Counted from the first letter of the stretch, positions 41,705 through 50,762 are shown. The stretch: DNA of 64,000 bases from DASQPR01 sp963836775 (GCA_963836775.1 CAWIKR010000003.1:744001-808000), one strand, 5' to 3'. Numbers and translations are program-made. The notes: generated by a model from the letters alone, not told the origin.

Positions 41705-42511
41705 CTAATCCTCGGCGGTGACGTGGTCGATCAGGCGCTCGACCGCGCCGATCAGCGGCGTTTCGACGTCATGGAAGGTGTTCACCCGGGACAGGATCAG
41801 CCGCCACATCTCGGCCGGTTCCCGGACACCGAGCGCGGCGCAGACGCCGTCCTTCCAGTTCTGCCCGCGCGGGATCTCGGGCCAGGCTCGGATGCCGACC
41901 GCTTCCGGCTTCACCGCTTGCCAGATGTCGACGTAGGGGTGCCCGGTCACCATCACGAATTCGCTGGTTACCGAGGCCGCGATCCGGCTCTCCTTGGAGT
42001 CGGCGATCAAGTGGTCGACCAGCACGCCGAGGCGCCGGCCCGGTCCCGGCCCGAATTCGGCGACCGCATCCGGCAGGTGGTCCACTCCGGACAGCGGCTC
42101 CACCACCACGCCTTCGACTCGCAAGTCATCACCCCAGATGCGCTCGACGAGCGCGGCGTCGTGCAATCCTTCGACCCAGATCCGGCTCGCCGCGGCCACC
42201 CGTGCCCGCTGCGACCCGACCGAGATCGAGCCGCTCGCGGTCCGGCTCCGGATCGGCGCGATTGTCGCGGCGACCGGGCGCCGCAGCGTCACGGGCTGCC
42301 CGTCGAGTAGGAACGCCGCCGGGTTCAACGGGAACAGCCGACGCTTGCCGAACCGGTCCTCCAGGACCACCATGCCGTTCTCAAACCCCACGACGGCGCC
42401 ACAAAAGCCGGAGTCGGAATCCTCCACCACAAGGTCCCGCTCGGCGTCGACGGTCGGGTATTCGCGGGGCTTGGGCCGGCCGCCGGCCAGCACGTCACGG
42501 TAGGGGTCCAC
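41705..42511 (-). CDS. DUF3097-family protein
   Basis: A 268-residue conserved actinobacterial protein: VDPYRDVLAGGRPKPREY, AERDLVVEDSDSGFCGAVVG and VEGVVVEPLSGVDHLPDAVA match the DUF3097 pattern. Parts (WVEGLHDAALVERIWG, GVLVDHLIADSKESRIA) resemble Toprim-like nuclease/primase folds. GTG at 42511 follows AAGG and leaves a 10-base gap after the hydrolase gene; the longer frame would overlap that gene. The function is unknown. Confidence 0.83.
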   Translation of the reverse strand: MDPYRDVLAGGRPKPREYPTVDAERDLVVEDSDSGFCGAVVGFENGMVVLEDRFGKRRLFPLNPAAFLLDGQPVTLRRPVAATIAPIRSRTASGSISVGSQRARVAAASRIWVEGLHDAALVERIWGDDLRVEGVVVEPLSGVDHLPDAVAEFGPGPGRRLGVLVDHLIADSKESRIAASVTSEFVMVTGHPYVDIWQAVKPEAVGIRAWPEIPRGQNWKDGVCAALGVREPAEMWRLILSRVNTFHDVETPLIGAVERLIDHVTAED

Positions 42512-42521
42512 GCGAAGGACC

Positions 42522-43082
42522 TTAGCCGGTTGACCGCGATGCTTCGGGTTGCCAACCGATCGCGTCAAGGAACGTGTCGATCGCCTCGAGAACGGTGCCG
42601 AGCGCCGTCACCGAATCCGCCGGCGCCCCGGTCGCCACCATCATGCCGTGATCGGCGCCGTCCACCTCGCAGACATGCGCCGACAACCGGCCTGCCGCGG
42701 CGCCGTCCCAGAGGTCGTCCGCGGTGCCGCCGACCAGCAGAAACGGTGCTGTGCACCGGGACAGCGCGGAGACTACCCAAGGCATCGTGACCAGCGGTGT
42801 CAACCACACGGCGGCGAGGCCCCGGTCGGCCGCGACGGCGGCGGCGGTGCTGCCCAGCGACTTGCCGATCAGAAGCGGCGTTCCCTCGATCGAGTCCAGC
42901 ACCGACGTGACTTCGGCGGCCACCCAACTCTCCGCGGCTGGCTGAAACGGGTCCGGCGGGGGTTGTGTCCAGTCATGCCGGATCACCGTGCCGCCCCGGC
43001 GTTCGGGAACCGCGGCGGCGTAGGCCAGCAGCCCGGCGGCCGGACCGAAAGGCCCGCCCGGCAGCACCACGACGTCGGTCAT
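42522..43082 (-). CDS. Small alpha/beta-hydrolase
   Basis: A 186-residue hydrolase fold: VVVLPGGPFGPAAGLLAY at the N-terminus, nucleophile elbow LIGKSLGSTAA (Ser near 76), acid GTADDLWDG and catalytic histidine DGADHGMMV. It is short compared with typical alpha/beta-hydrolases, lacking a large cap. It follows the second TPR gene by 9 bases, so it is likely the fourth gene of the AAA+/TPR/TPR operon. The substrate is unknown. Confidence 0.8.
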   Translation of the reverse strand: MTDVVVLPGGPFGPAAGLLAYAAAVPERRGGTVIRHDWTQPPPDPFQPAAESWVAAEVTSVLDSIEGTPLLIGKSLGSTAAAVAADRGLAAVWLTPLVTMPWVVSALSRCTAPFLLVGGTADDLWDGAAAGRLSAHVCEVDGADHGMMVATGAPADSVTALGTVLEAIDTFLDAIGWQPEASRSTG

Positions 43083-43091
43083 GGTTGGACT

Positions 43092-44228
43092 CTAGGACGG
43101 CGTGTCGGTCCGTGCCTGCCGAGACAGTTCGCGCCGATGCGACCACATCCGCCAGATCCGGGCGACCACACGGTTGAACCGATGCCACCAGCGTCGCGCG
43201 GTCATCCACAGCATGCCAAGTGTCAGCAGCTGGAGCAGGCCGAGCGCCGGCACACCGCCGCTCACCGTGGTAAGCCAGACCGGCATCGGTGTGGCGATCA
43301 ACGCGGCATCAGCGAAGGCCAGCGCGGCGATCACCTTTGCTCTCCGCTGATTGCTCTCGGCCTGGGCACTGCCGAATTCGAAGCGCCAGACCAATCGCCG
43401 CACCAGTCGATCCAGCCGCCGGTAGGAGCGGACAACGAGGGCCAAGAATCCGGCCGTCGCGGCCAGGCTGGCATAGAACCGTGGCATCGTCGCGATCGGA
43501 CTGACAGCGAGCGCCAGCTGCACGATCAACAACATCGACGACCAGTCCACCGCGCGCCACAGCCAGACCCGGGCGCTGTCCTGGGTGTTGATCCGGAGGA
43601 TCTCCTCGTGCGGTGCCACGGCGGCGGCGCTGCGGATCTTGTCACTGCCGGCCTTGAGGCGACCGGAGTTCACCTCGTTCACTCCGAGACCGTGGATCGC
43701 GTCGACGTTGCCCGGGTCGAGTTCCAGGGCGCGGCGGAAGGCCCGCTTCGCCCGGCCCGAGTCGGCCGTCGCGGTGTGCACCCGGGCCATGGCCAGGTGC
43801 ACTTCGGACTCTTCCGGCGCGAGCGCCACCGCGCGGGCGGCCGCCTGATGGGCCTCCAGCCGGGACTGCTTCGTCCCGACGTTGAGCAAGCACATCGCGA
43901 GCGTGGTGTGCACTGCCCAGTGCTGCGGCGCCAGCGATGCCGCGGTCCGCGCGCTCTCCAGCGCCTTGAAGTGCTTTCCGAGTCCGCCGTAGGCGGCCGC
44001 GCAGAGCCGATGCGGAAACTCCTGAGTCGGCGCCAGCCGGACGGCCCGGCCGGCGTCGGCCAAGGCCTGGTCCGGTCGCTCCAGGCGCAGCCCGATGATG
44101 GCCTGGAGGCAGTACGCCTGCCATGACTGCGGATGGTCCCGCAGTTCAGCGGTGAGCGCCGTGCTGGCGTCCTGATAGCGCCCGACGTCGATGAGCGCCT
44201 GAGCACGCTCCAGATGGGCGGATGTCAC
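43092..44228 (-). CDS. TPR protein with C-terminal membrane domain (2)
   Basis: A 378-residue protein. About 200 residues of tetratricopeptide repeats (AQALIDVGRYQDASTAL, AHQAAARAVALAPEESEVHL, AFRRALELDPGNVDAIHGLG) are followed by hydrophobic segments (about 240-285 and 305-350: four helices predicted by eye) and a basic tail. It is a paralogue of the gene at 44329, with the same length and layout. The start is GTG. A 100-base gap separates the two; both probably transcribe from the AAA+ gene. TPRs would form a protein-binding platform on the cytoplasmic side of the membrane. Confidence 0.83.
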   Translation of the reverse strand: MTSAHLERAQALIDVGRYQDASTALTAELRDHPQSWQAYCLQAIIGLRLERPDQALADAGRAVRLAPTQEFPHRLCAAAYGGLGKHFKALESARTAASLAPQHWAVHTTLAMCLLNVGTKQSRLEAHQAAARAVALAPEESEVHLAMARVHTATADSGRAKRAFRRALELDPGNVDAIHGLGVNEVNSGRLKAGSDKIRSAAAVAPHEEILRINTQDSARVWLWRAVDWSSMLLIVQLALAVSPIATMPRFYASLAATAGFLALVVRSYRRLDRLVRRLVWRFEFGSAQAESNQRRAKVIAALAFADAALIATPMPVWLTTVSGGVPALGLLQLLTLGMLWMTARRWWHRFNRVVARIWRMWSHRRELSRQARTDTPS

Positions 44229-44328
44229 CGGGCGGCAGGCACGGCGGAAGGAGTGGTTCCTGGCACGGCGGTCAGACTAGTTGTCGCCGCAAGCTGCGGC
44301 TGCCCCGTTCCGCCCTGGCCGGGGTCAG

Positions 44329-45465
44329 CTAATCCGGCGAGCGCCGGGGCTGCGGCACCGCGGAACTCCGGTCCTTGCCCAGCACGAATCGGGAGTAGCG
44401 GCGACGTCGGGCAATGAGCCGGGTGGCGTGCTGGATCCGGCCGTAGAACCGGACGATCGCGCCGACCACGAACCAGACCAGGGTCGGCCCGACGGCGACG
44501 GCCGCTGCGTCCGGTCCAAATGCGGCCGCCGCTACCGTGATGGTGTTGAAGACCAGCAACCCGCCGATCAGCACGGCCGCGATCAGGTTGTTGCTGTCCC
44601 GGGCCTTGCGCCGGACCAGCTGCCGGATCGGCTTGGTCAAGCGCCGGTAGGACATCAGCAGTGCCACCGCACCGAGCGCCACCGCGGCCAGCGCGATCGC
44701 TGGGCCGTACGCGAATCCGAACGCCAGCCCGACCAGCAACTCGAATGCGCAGAGCAGCCAGGCGTAGTCGAGCGCGCGCTGGATCCAGGCGTTCGCGGCG
44801 ACGTTCACGTTGCCGACATAGGAGGTCACGGTCGGGTTGTCCGCGACCACTTCACCGAACCGCCGGCTGGCCGCAGTCAGCCGGCCCTTGTGCAGATCGG
44901 TGATCGCGAGATTGGTGTGGGCGGCCGAATTCGCCGGATCGAGTGCGATCGCGCTCTGGAAGTGCTGCTCGGCCAGGCGGTGCTCACCGATGCTGAGCAG
45001 CACCCGGCCCATCGTGTTGTGGGTGCCCGGCACGGTCGGGCCGAGTTCCATCGCGCGCTGGGCCGACTCGTACGCCTCCTTGCGCGCCTCGCGCTGGTCG
45101 GAGAGCAGGAGAACGTCGGCGAGCGTGACATGAGTGGCCCACACGTGCGGGCCCAGAGCCACCGCCTGCCGTGCCGCTTCCAGCGAGTCGCGGAGCAGAC
45201 CGAGGCCGCGCAGCGAGGTGGATCGCAGCCGCCAGGCCCACTCGGACTGGGGCGCGACCGCGATCGCCCGGTCCGCCGCCTGGCGCATCTCCTGGTGCCG
45301 GTCCAGCGCGCCGAAACACTGCGCCATCAGGCACCACGCCTTAGCGTTCTCGGGCGCGACCACCACGACACGTCCGAGAGCCGTGATCGCATCGTCGAAC
45401 CGGCCGACGCCGATCAGGGACTCGGCGCGGCGTAGCTCGGCGGTGATGTCGGTGGGAGCGGTCAT
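44329..45465 (-). CDS. TPR protein with C-terminal membrane domain (1)
   Basis: A 378-residue protein with TPR units (AESLIGVGRFDDAITALGRV, SAQRAMELGPTVPGTHNTMG, HFQSAIALDPANSAAHTNLA) in the first 220 residues, then four hydrophobic segments (about 235-285, 300-350) and a basic tail (ARRRRYSRFVLGK). Its ATG overlaps the stop of the AAA+ gene by 4 bases (ATGA). Paralogue of the 43092 gene. The operon suggests a membrane complex in which the ATPase acts on, or is docked by, the TPR proteins. Confidence 0.85.
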   Translation of the reverse strand: MTAPTDITAELRRAESLIGVGRFDDAITALGRVVVVAPENAKAWCLMAQCFGALDRHQEMRQAADRAIAVAPQSEWAWRLRSTSLRGLGLLRDSLEAARQAVALGPHVWATHVTLADVLLLSDQREARKEAYESAQRAMELGPTVPGTHNTMGRVLLSIGEHRLAEQHFQSAIALDPANSAAHTNLAITDLHKGRLTAASRRFGEVVADNPTVTSYVGNVNVAANAWIQRALDYAWLLCAFELLVGLAFGFAYGPAIALAAVALGAVALLMSYRRLTKPIRQLVRRKARDSNNLIAAVLIGGLLVFNTITVAAAAFGPDAAAVAVGPTLVWFVVGAIVRFYGRIQHATRLIARRRRYSRFVLGKDRSSAVPQPRRSPD

Positions 45466-46985
45466 AGCATTCGGTTGCGCTTCATGTAGGCGGCCAGATC
45501 GTCGTAGACGCCACCCTCATTGGCGAACATCGCGACATTGCGAGCGGTGGCGAACCACGGCTTGGTGGTCGGCCGGACCTCGCGCAGCACCGCGTCGAAG
45601 TCGCGCTGCTCGATCATGCGTACCGTGCCGGTGCGAATCGAGTCGGACAGCGCGTTTTCGGCGGCGCTGTCGCACAGATGAGCCAGGTCTGCGCCGGAGA
45701 ATTCGTCGGTCGCCGCCACCAGCTTCTTCAGTTCGATGTTGGCCACCGGGCGCTCCCGCAGGTGATATTCCAGGATCGCCGCGCGGGCCTTGGCATCCGG
45801 CGGCAGCACCAGGCACATCCGGTCGAAGCGGCCGGGCCGGCGCAGCGCCGGGTCGACGTCCCACGGCGCGTTGGTCGCGGCCAGCACGAAGACGCCGTCG
45901 TTGTTGCTGTCCACACCGTCGAGTTCGGTGAGCAGCTGGTTGCCGATGGTCCGCATGCTGGTCGAGGTCATCTGGCTGCGCTTGTGACCGAGCGCGTCGA
46001 GTTCGTCCAGGAAGAGCACGCACGGCGCGTTCCGGCGGGCGGCTTCGAAGATCTCATGCAGGTTGCGTTCCGAGTTGCCGATCCACATGTTCAGCACGTC
46101 GACGATCGAGACGGAGATGAACTTGGCGCCCATCTCGCCGGCCACAGCCCGGGCCAGGAACGTCTTGCCGCAGCCGGGCGGGCCGTAGAGCAGCAGGCCG
46201 CCGCGAAGGCTCTTGCCGTAGAGCGCGCGCATCTGCGGGTTCTTCAGCGGGCCGAAGAACGCCACCTCGAGCCGGCGCTTGACGTCGTCCATGCCACCGA
46301 CGTCGTTGATCTTGACCGAGGACGATTCCACCTCGACGACGCCATCGCTGTCGCCGCGGACCGGCTGGAAGTCATCGCCGGCCGGCTCGGCACCCTCGTC
46401 GGACGGCGCGAACCGCGGCGGGATCACGTCGGCAAGGTCCTCTTCCAGGGCCTTCCAGTTGAAATCCGCCGGGGTGTCGCCGGTCGACCGTGTGCCGCTT
46501 GCCGGCTCCGGCGTGGGGGGCTTGCTGGGAGCTGTGGGCGGTGTGCCGGCGGAGCGGGGTGGAGCGTCGGGAGTGTCGGCCGGCCCGCTAGGGGTGTGGG
46601 GCGGCCCGCTGGGGGTGTAGGGCGGCCCGCTGGGAGTGTCGGCCGGCAAGCTCGGCGCGGCCGCGACCGGCGGCGTGGCCGCGACCGGCGGCATGGCCGC
46701 GACCGGCGGCATGGCCGCGACCGGCGGCGTGGCCGCGACCGGCGGCGTGGCCAGGGCCGGCGGGGTGGCCGCGACCGGCGGGGTGGCCGCACTGATCGCG
46801 CGCGCCATCAGTGCCTGCGCCGATTCGTTGGCCGGCTGCCGGACCAGCACCTGAGCCAGGTGCCCCACCGCCTCCGGACGGCGGTCAGCTTCGATCAGCA
46901 ATTCGGCGAGATGCAGTCGCAACGGAAGATCCTCGGGCGCGGCGGCGACCGCGGCGGCCAGGCTGTCCAGCAGAGGGGAGCTCAC
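45462..46985 (-). CDS. AAA+ ATPase with N-terminal TPR-like segment and long Pro/Ala linker
   Basis: A 507-residue ATPase. Order: a helical TPR-like N-terminus (about 4-60), a low-complexity linker (about 65-165) of ATPPVA and TPSGPP repeats, then a classical AAA domain with Walker A GPPGCGKT (268-275), Walker B CVLFLDELDALG (near 329), sensor-1 AATNAPWDVD and arginine fingers LRRPGRFDR, and a C-terminal small lid domain with EFSGADLAHLCDSAAENAL. It resembles FtsH/VPS4/proteasomal ATPases but has no protease. The GTG at 46985 is preceded by TATTCT at 8 bases, so it may be leaderless; an ATG at 47015 is possible. It leads the TPR operon. Confidence 0.87.
   Translation of the reverse strand: MSSPLLDSLAAAVAAAPEDLPLRLHLAELLIEADRRPEAVGHLAQVLVRQPANESAQALMARAISAATPPVAATPPALATPPVAATPPVAAMPPVAAMPPVAATPPVAAAPSLPADTPSGPPYTPSGPPHTPSGPADTPDAPPRSAGTPPTAPSKPPTPEPASGTRSTGDTPADFNWKALEEDLADVIPPRFAPSDEGAEPAGDDFQPVRGDSDGVVEVESSSVKINDVGGMDDVKRRLEVAFFGPLKNPQMRALYGKSLRGGLLLYGPPGCGKTFLARAVAGEMGAKFISVSIVDVLNMWIGNSERNLHEIFEAARRNAPCVLFLDELDALGHKRSQMTSTSMRTIGNQLLTELDGVDSNNDGVFVLAATNAPWDVDPALRRPGRFDRMCLVLPPDAKARAAILEYHLRERPVANIELKKLVAATDEFSGADLAHLCDSAAENALSDSIRTGTVRMIEQRDFDAVLREVRPTTKPWFATARNVAMFANEGGVYDDLAAYMKRNRML
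46572..46787. repeat. In-frame 18-bp and 21-bp repeats in the AAA+ gene
   Basis: 46656-46787 holds about seven 18-bp units encoding ATPPVA-type hexapeptides. 46572-46637 holds three 21-bp units encoding TPSGPP-type peptides. Both expand the linker between the TPR-like segment and the ATPase domain, so length may vary between strains. Confidence 0.8.
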
Positions 46986-46993
46986 GCTGACGA

Positions 46994-46999
46994 AGAATA
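46994..46999 (-). promoter_or_regulatory. Leaderless -10 box, AAA+ gene
   Basis: TATTCT on the minus strand lies 8 bases before the GTG at 46985. It also lies in the divergent space facing ddl. Confidence 0.4.
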
Positions 47000-47090
47000 G
47001 TGCAGCAATCGCCATTCCGGCCGAGCCGGGATTTGCCCAGGCCCGGCAGAGTAGCCTCAGCCGATACAGCTGCAGACGAAGGAGTTCACC

Positions 47091-48183
47091 GTGACCACAC
47101 CGCGCCGCATCCGCGTCGCCGTCATCTTCGGCGGGCGCAGCCCCGAGCACGGTGTGTCCGCCGTGAGCGCAGGCAGCGTCATCGGCGCGCTGGATCAGGG
47201 CGAGTTCGAGGTGGTCCCGGTGGGCATCACCCGGGACGGGCAGTGGGTTCTCACTGACGGCACGGGCCTGGCGCTGGATGGTCGGAGCATGCCGGAGATC
47301 ACATCCGGATCCGGCTCCGCGGTGGTGCTGCCCGGCGACCCGACGGCCAAGGGCCTGGTGGTGGTCGATCCGGCTCGAGGGCGTCCGCGCACTTGGCGAC
47401 GTGGACGTGGTGTTCCCGGTTCTGCACGGCGCATTCGGCGAGGACGGCACCATTCAGGGCCTTTTTGAGATGGCCGGGATTCCCTATGTCGGATCCGGCG
47501 TGTTCGGCTCGGCCGCGGCCATGGACAAGGAGTTCACCAAGAAGCTGGCGGTCGCCGAAGGCATCCCGACCGGGCCCTATGTGGTGCTGCGGGCCGGCCA
47601 GTCGCTGTCCGCCGAGGATCAAGCGCGCCTCGGACTGCCGGTGTTCGTCAAACCCGCGCGCGGCGGCTCGTCGTTCGGCATCACCAAGGTCAACAGCTGG
47701 GCCGACCTGGACGCCGCCGTCGCGACCGCCCGGCAGGTGGATCCGAAGGTGTTGATCGAGGCCGCGATCGTCGGCCGCGAGGTCGAGTGCGGCGTGCTCG
47801 AAGGGGAGTACGGCGGCGCTCCCGAGGCCAGCGTCCTGGCCGAGATCACCGTGACCGGTCACGAGTTCTACGACTTCGAGGCGAAATACCTCGACGAGTC
47901 CTGCGTCTACGACATCCCGGCCGGGCTGCCGGAGCAGGTCACCGCGACGGTCCGGGAGTACGCGCGCCGGACCTTCATCGCGCTCGACTGCGCCGGCCTG
48001 GCGCGGGTGGACTTCTTCGTCACGCCGGAGTTCGACGTCTACCTCAACGAGATCAACACGATGCCGGGCTTCACCAGCACCTCGATGTTCCCGCGGATGT
48101 GGGCGGCCACCGGCCTGGACTATCCGAAGCTGATCAACCGGCTGATCCAGACAGCGCTCCGGCGGGGCTCCGGCCTCCACTGA
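47091..48183 (+). pseudogene. ddl: D-alanine--D-alanine ligase, frameshifted
   Basis: Makes D-Ala-D-Ala for peptidoglycan. The N-terminal part reads in one frame (IRVAVIFGGRSPEHGVSAVS, residues 7-26) up to about 47372; the rest continues in the +1 frame with LEGVRALGDVDVVFPVLHG, YVGSGVFGSAAAMDK, FVKPARGGSSFGI and the ATP-grasp metal site YLNEINTMPGFTSTSMFP. Removing one base in CCGGCTC at 47370-47374 gives a normal 363-residue protein. Ddl is generally essential, so a base-call error is more likely than a broken gene, unless a second copy exists elsewhere. Confidence 0.9.
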
Positions 48184-48203
48184 TCCCGAATCGCCACCGC
48201 TAC

Positions 48204-48329
48204 CGCTGGCGGCGTTGCTTTTGTAGCAAGTTCGCGAGTTGTCGAAATACTGCGCGACAAATAGGGCATAACCGCGCAGTATTCCGACAACTCGCGGTTT
48301 TGCGTCAAACCCGAGCAACGCCGCCAGCG
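48204..48329. repeat. Large nested palindrome between convergent genes
   Basis: Outer arms CGCTGGCGGCGTTGCT (48204-48219) and its perfect complement (48314-48329) enclose inner 24-bp arms at 48233-48256 and 48273-48296 that pair with one mismatch. The structure could fold into a very stable cruciform or RNA hairpin and may terminate both ddl and the convergent DUF3515 gene. The outer 16-mer recurs at 61479-61494. Confidence 0.8.
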
Positions 48330-48350
48330 AAAGCGGAGGCGGCCTCGAAC

Positions 48351-48902
48351 CTATTGGCCGCAGGTGGCGTTCTTGAGGGACGGAACCGACGCGACCACGG
48401 CCGCGGAGAACTCGTTCGCCCACTGGCCCGGCTGGTCGTACTGCTTCGGGATCACCACCTGCACCGGCACGGTGCGATCCGTGGTCGTCCAGATCGACCG
48501 GTCACTGAGTTGCACCGGCCACCAGCACACGCCGCTCATCGAGTAGAGCTGGTCCTGAGGCTGCGGCTTGCTGACCCCGCAGGCCACGGTGATCGCCGGG
48601 TCGCCGTACGCGGCATTTTGCTCGGATCCGGTGGTGACCCGCCGCTGGGTCAGATCGCGAACCTGGTCCGGCAGGCCGGCGACGAAGGCTCGGCAGACAG
48701 TCGCATCCGCAGCGGACAGCGACGGAGCCGCCATCGTGACCGGCGTGGTGGAGGTGGCGTGCGCGGAGGCGCTCGCCTTCGGTGTGGCGGTGTCGGAGCC
48801 GGGGCGCAGCGTCAGGAATGCGATCAGCCCCGCGATCACGGCGATCGGCAGCGCGATCAGAGTCGCGACTCGCGCGGCCCGGCGGACTTCGGCGTCGGCC
48901 AT
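48351..48902 (-). CDS. DUF3515-family secreted protein
   Basis: A 183-residue protein with an N-terminal transmembrane or signal segment (about 12-32: VATLIALPIAVIAGLIAFL), a Ser/Thr/Ala-rich linker, and a small extracytoplasmic domain with conserved cysteines (ATVCRAFVAGLPDQV, ITVACGVSKP, YSMSGVCWWP, NATCGQ). The pattern is that of DUF3515 lipoprotein-like proteins found next to ddl and thiL in actinomycetes. The function is unknown. Confidence 0.85.
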   Translation of the reverse strand: MADAEVRRAARVATLIALPIAVIAGLIAFLTLRPGSDTATPKASASAHATSTTPVTMAAPSLSAADATVCRAFVAGLPDQVRDLTQRRVTTGSEQNAAYGDPAITVACGVSKPQPQDQLYSMSGVCWWPVQLSDRSIWTTTDRTVPVQVVIPKQYDQPGQWANEFSAAVVASVPSLKNATCGQ

Positions 48903-48936
48903 TGCCTAGAAACTCACCCTGCCTAGAGACTGTTGC

Positions 48937-49170
48937 CTAGAGATTCACGACCGAGCAGGTCAGCGTGCGGGTGATGCCAGGCACCATCTGCACCGCGCTG
49001 ACGATCATCTTGCCCAGCTCGTCGACCGTGTTGGACTCGGTCAGGACCACCACGTCATAGGGTCCGGTGACCGCGTCGACCCGGACGACGCCGGGCACTC
49101 CCTGGATGGCGGTCGCGACATCGCGAGCCTTGCCCACCTCGGTCTGGATGAGGATGTACGCCTGAACCAC
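48937..49170 (-). CDS. Lrp/AsnC ligand-binding (RAM) domain protein
   Basis: A 77-residue protein consisting only of the AsnC-type effector domain: VQAYILIQTEVGKARDVATA, VTGPYDVVVLTESNTVDEL and VPGITRTLTCSVVNL. There is no helix-turn-helix. Such stand-alone domains may bind amino acids or join with full-length Lrp proteins. It follows the DUF3515 gene's start by 34 bases on the same strand and is convergent with nothing. Confidence 0.92.
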   Translation of the reverse strand: MVQAYILIQTEVGKARDVATAIQGVPGVVRVDAVTGPYDVVVLTESNTVDELGKMIVSAVQMVPGITRTLTCSVVNL

Positions 49171-49322
49171 GACCCGTCTCCGTTCTGTCGGCTGGTCCCG
49201 CCCGAGACTCGGCGTGCGGTGAAAACTACCGTATGAGGCGAATCAATCCGACGGCGGCACCTGTTGCACATAGCGTGACCTCGATGTCGTCGTCCCGATC
49301 CGCGACCAGCGTTAAGGGAGCC

Positions 49323-50270
49323 ATGACGGTGAGCCTCTCCGAGACCGGCGAGTTCGGCCTGATCGACCGGATCACGGCGCGGCTCGGCACCGGCCCCACA
49401 GTGCTGCTGGGGCCCGGCGACGACGGCGCTGTGGTGGCCGCGACCGACGGCCGCGTGGTGGCCTCGACCGACGTCCTGGTCGAGGGTCGGCACTTCCGCA
49501 CCGACTGGGCGTCCGCGACCGACATCGGCCACCGGGCCGCGGCCGCCAACCTGGCCGACATCGCTGCCATGGGCGCCACCCCGACGGCCCTGCTGGTGGC
49601 ACTGTGCGCGCCGCCGGATCTCGAGGTCAGCTGGGCCGAGGAGCTCGCCGACGGGCTCGGCGCGGAGGCCGCGATCGCCGGAGCCAGCGTGGTCGGCGGG
49701 GACATCTCGTCCAGCCCGACCCTGACCATCGCCGTCACCGCGCTCGGTGACCTGCGCGGTGCGTCGCCGGTCCGCCGCGACGGTGCCCGGGACGGGGACG
49801 TCATCGCGGTGGCCGGCCGCCTCGGCTATGCCGCTGCCGGCCTGGCCATCCTGACCCGCGGCTTGCGGTCGCCACAGGTGATCGTGGACGCCTACCGGCG
49901 CCCGATCGTGCCCTACCACTCCGGGCCGGCCGCCGCCCGGCTGGGCGCGACGTCGATGATCGACATCTCCGACGGTCTGCTGCAGGATCTCGGGCACGTC
50001 GCCAAGGCCAGCGGCGTACGCCTGGATGTCGACCGCGAACTGCTCGAAGTCGGGCCGGAGGTCGGCGAAGCGGCCTCAGCACTGGGCGTGGACGCGTACG
50101 CCTGGATCCTGACCGGCGGCGACGATCATGCCTTGGCCGCCACCTTCCCGCCGGACGCCGACCTGACCGACGATTGGCGAGTGATCGGGCGGGTCGGGGC
50201 CGGCTCTGGAGTCACCGTCAACGGCGCTGCGTATGACGAAGGTCCCAGTGGCTGGGACCACTTCCGCTGA
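49323..50270 (+). CDS. thiL: Thiamine-monophosphate kinase
   Basis: Phosphorylates thiamine monophosphate to thiamine diphosphate. The 315-residue AIR-synthase-fold protein has EFGLIDRITARLG, the metal motif GPGDDGAVVA, STDVLVEGRHFRTDW, NLADIAAMGATP, SVVGGDISSSP, IDISDGLLQDLGH and GGDDHALAATF. AAGGGAG lies before the ATG at 49323; the frame upstream is less protein-like. ThiL's product is the cofactor for IlvB at the start of the window. Confidence 0.95.
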   Translation: MTVSLSETGEFGLIDRITARLGTGPTVLLGPGDDGAVVAATDGRVVASTDVLVEGRHFRTDWASATDIGHRAAAANLADIAAMGATPTALLVALCAPPDLEVSWAEELADGLGAEAAIAGASVVGGDISSSPTLTIAVTALGDLRGASPVRRDGARDGDVIAVAGRLGYAAAGLAILTRGLRSPQVIVDAYRRPIVPYHSGPAAARLGATSMIDISDGLLQDLGHVAKASGVRLDVDRELLEVGPEVGEAASALGVDAYAWILTGGDDHALAATFPPDADLTDDWRVIGRVGAGSGVTVNGAAYDEGPSGWDHFR

Positions 50271-50281
50271 GGATCTCGGGA

Positions 50282-50287
50282 TAGCGT
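50282..50287 (+). promoter_or_regulatory. Leaderless -10 box, GNAT gene
   Basis: TAGCGT is 7 bases before the GTG at 50295, with no ribosome site, giving this gene its own promoter after thiL. Confidence 0.45.
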
Positions 50288-50294
50288 CCCAGGC

Positions 50295-50762
50295 GTGAGT
50301 GACATCGAGATCCGGCCGATGCGATTCGGCGCCCCGGTGTCCCGGGCGCTGGTCGCCGCCGCGATGGCGGACCTTGGCCAGCGCTACGGTGGCGGCGGCG
50401 ACGGCACCCCGGTCGACGACGTCGAATTCGATCCGCCGAACGGCATCTTCCTGGTCGCCTTCGCTGATGGCGAGCCGGCCGGATGCGCGGGCTGGCGCAG
50501 CCACGACAACACCGACGAGGTGGCTGAGCTCAAGCGGATGTACGTGGCTCCCCGGTTCCGCGGTATCGGCCTGGCCACCATGCTGCTGCGCGCGATCGAG
50601 GACGCGGCGCGCGGATCCGGGCGTACCGAAATGATCTTGGAATGCGGCGACAAGCAGCCGGAGGCCGTAGCGCTCTATCAAAAGTGCGGCTATCAGCCGA
50701 TCCCGCACTTCGGCTTCTACAAGGACGCGCCCGGGGTCAAGTCGTTCGGTCGGGTGCTGTGA
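50295..50762 (+). CDS. GNAT-family N-acetyltransferase
   Basis: A 155-residue acetyltransferase. LKRMYVAPRFRGIGLATMLL (about 76-95) is the acetyl-CoA-binding region, and ALYQKCGYQPIPHFGFYKD is the typical C-terminal signature of PhnO/RimI-like members. GTG start, probably leaderless. The stop overlaps the following NUDIX gene (GTGA), so the two are co-expressed. The substrate is unknown. Confidence 0.9.
   Translation: MSDIEIRPMRFGAPVSRALVAAAMADLGQRYGGGGDGTPVDDVEFDPPNGIFLVAFADGEPAGCAGWRSHDNTDEVAELKRMYVAPRFRGIGLATMLLRAIEDAARGSGRTEMILECGDKQPEAVALYQKCGYQPIPHFGFYKDAPGVKSFGRVL

Noticed and set aside
47278..48183. Separate ddl-like gene starting at 47278
   Set aside because: The first 30 residues of that frame are an out-of-frame reading of the ddl N-terminus; the two pieces are one gene with a frameshift.
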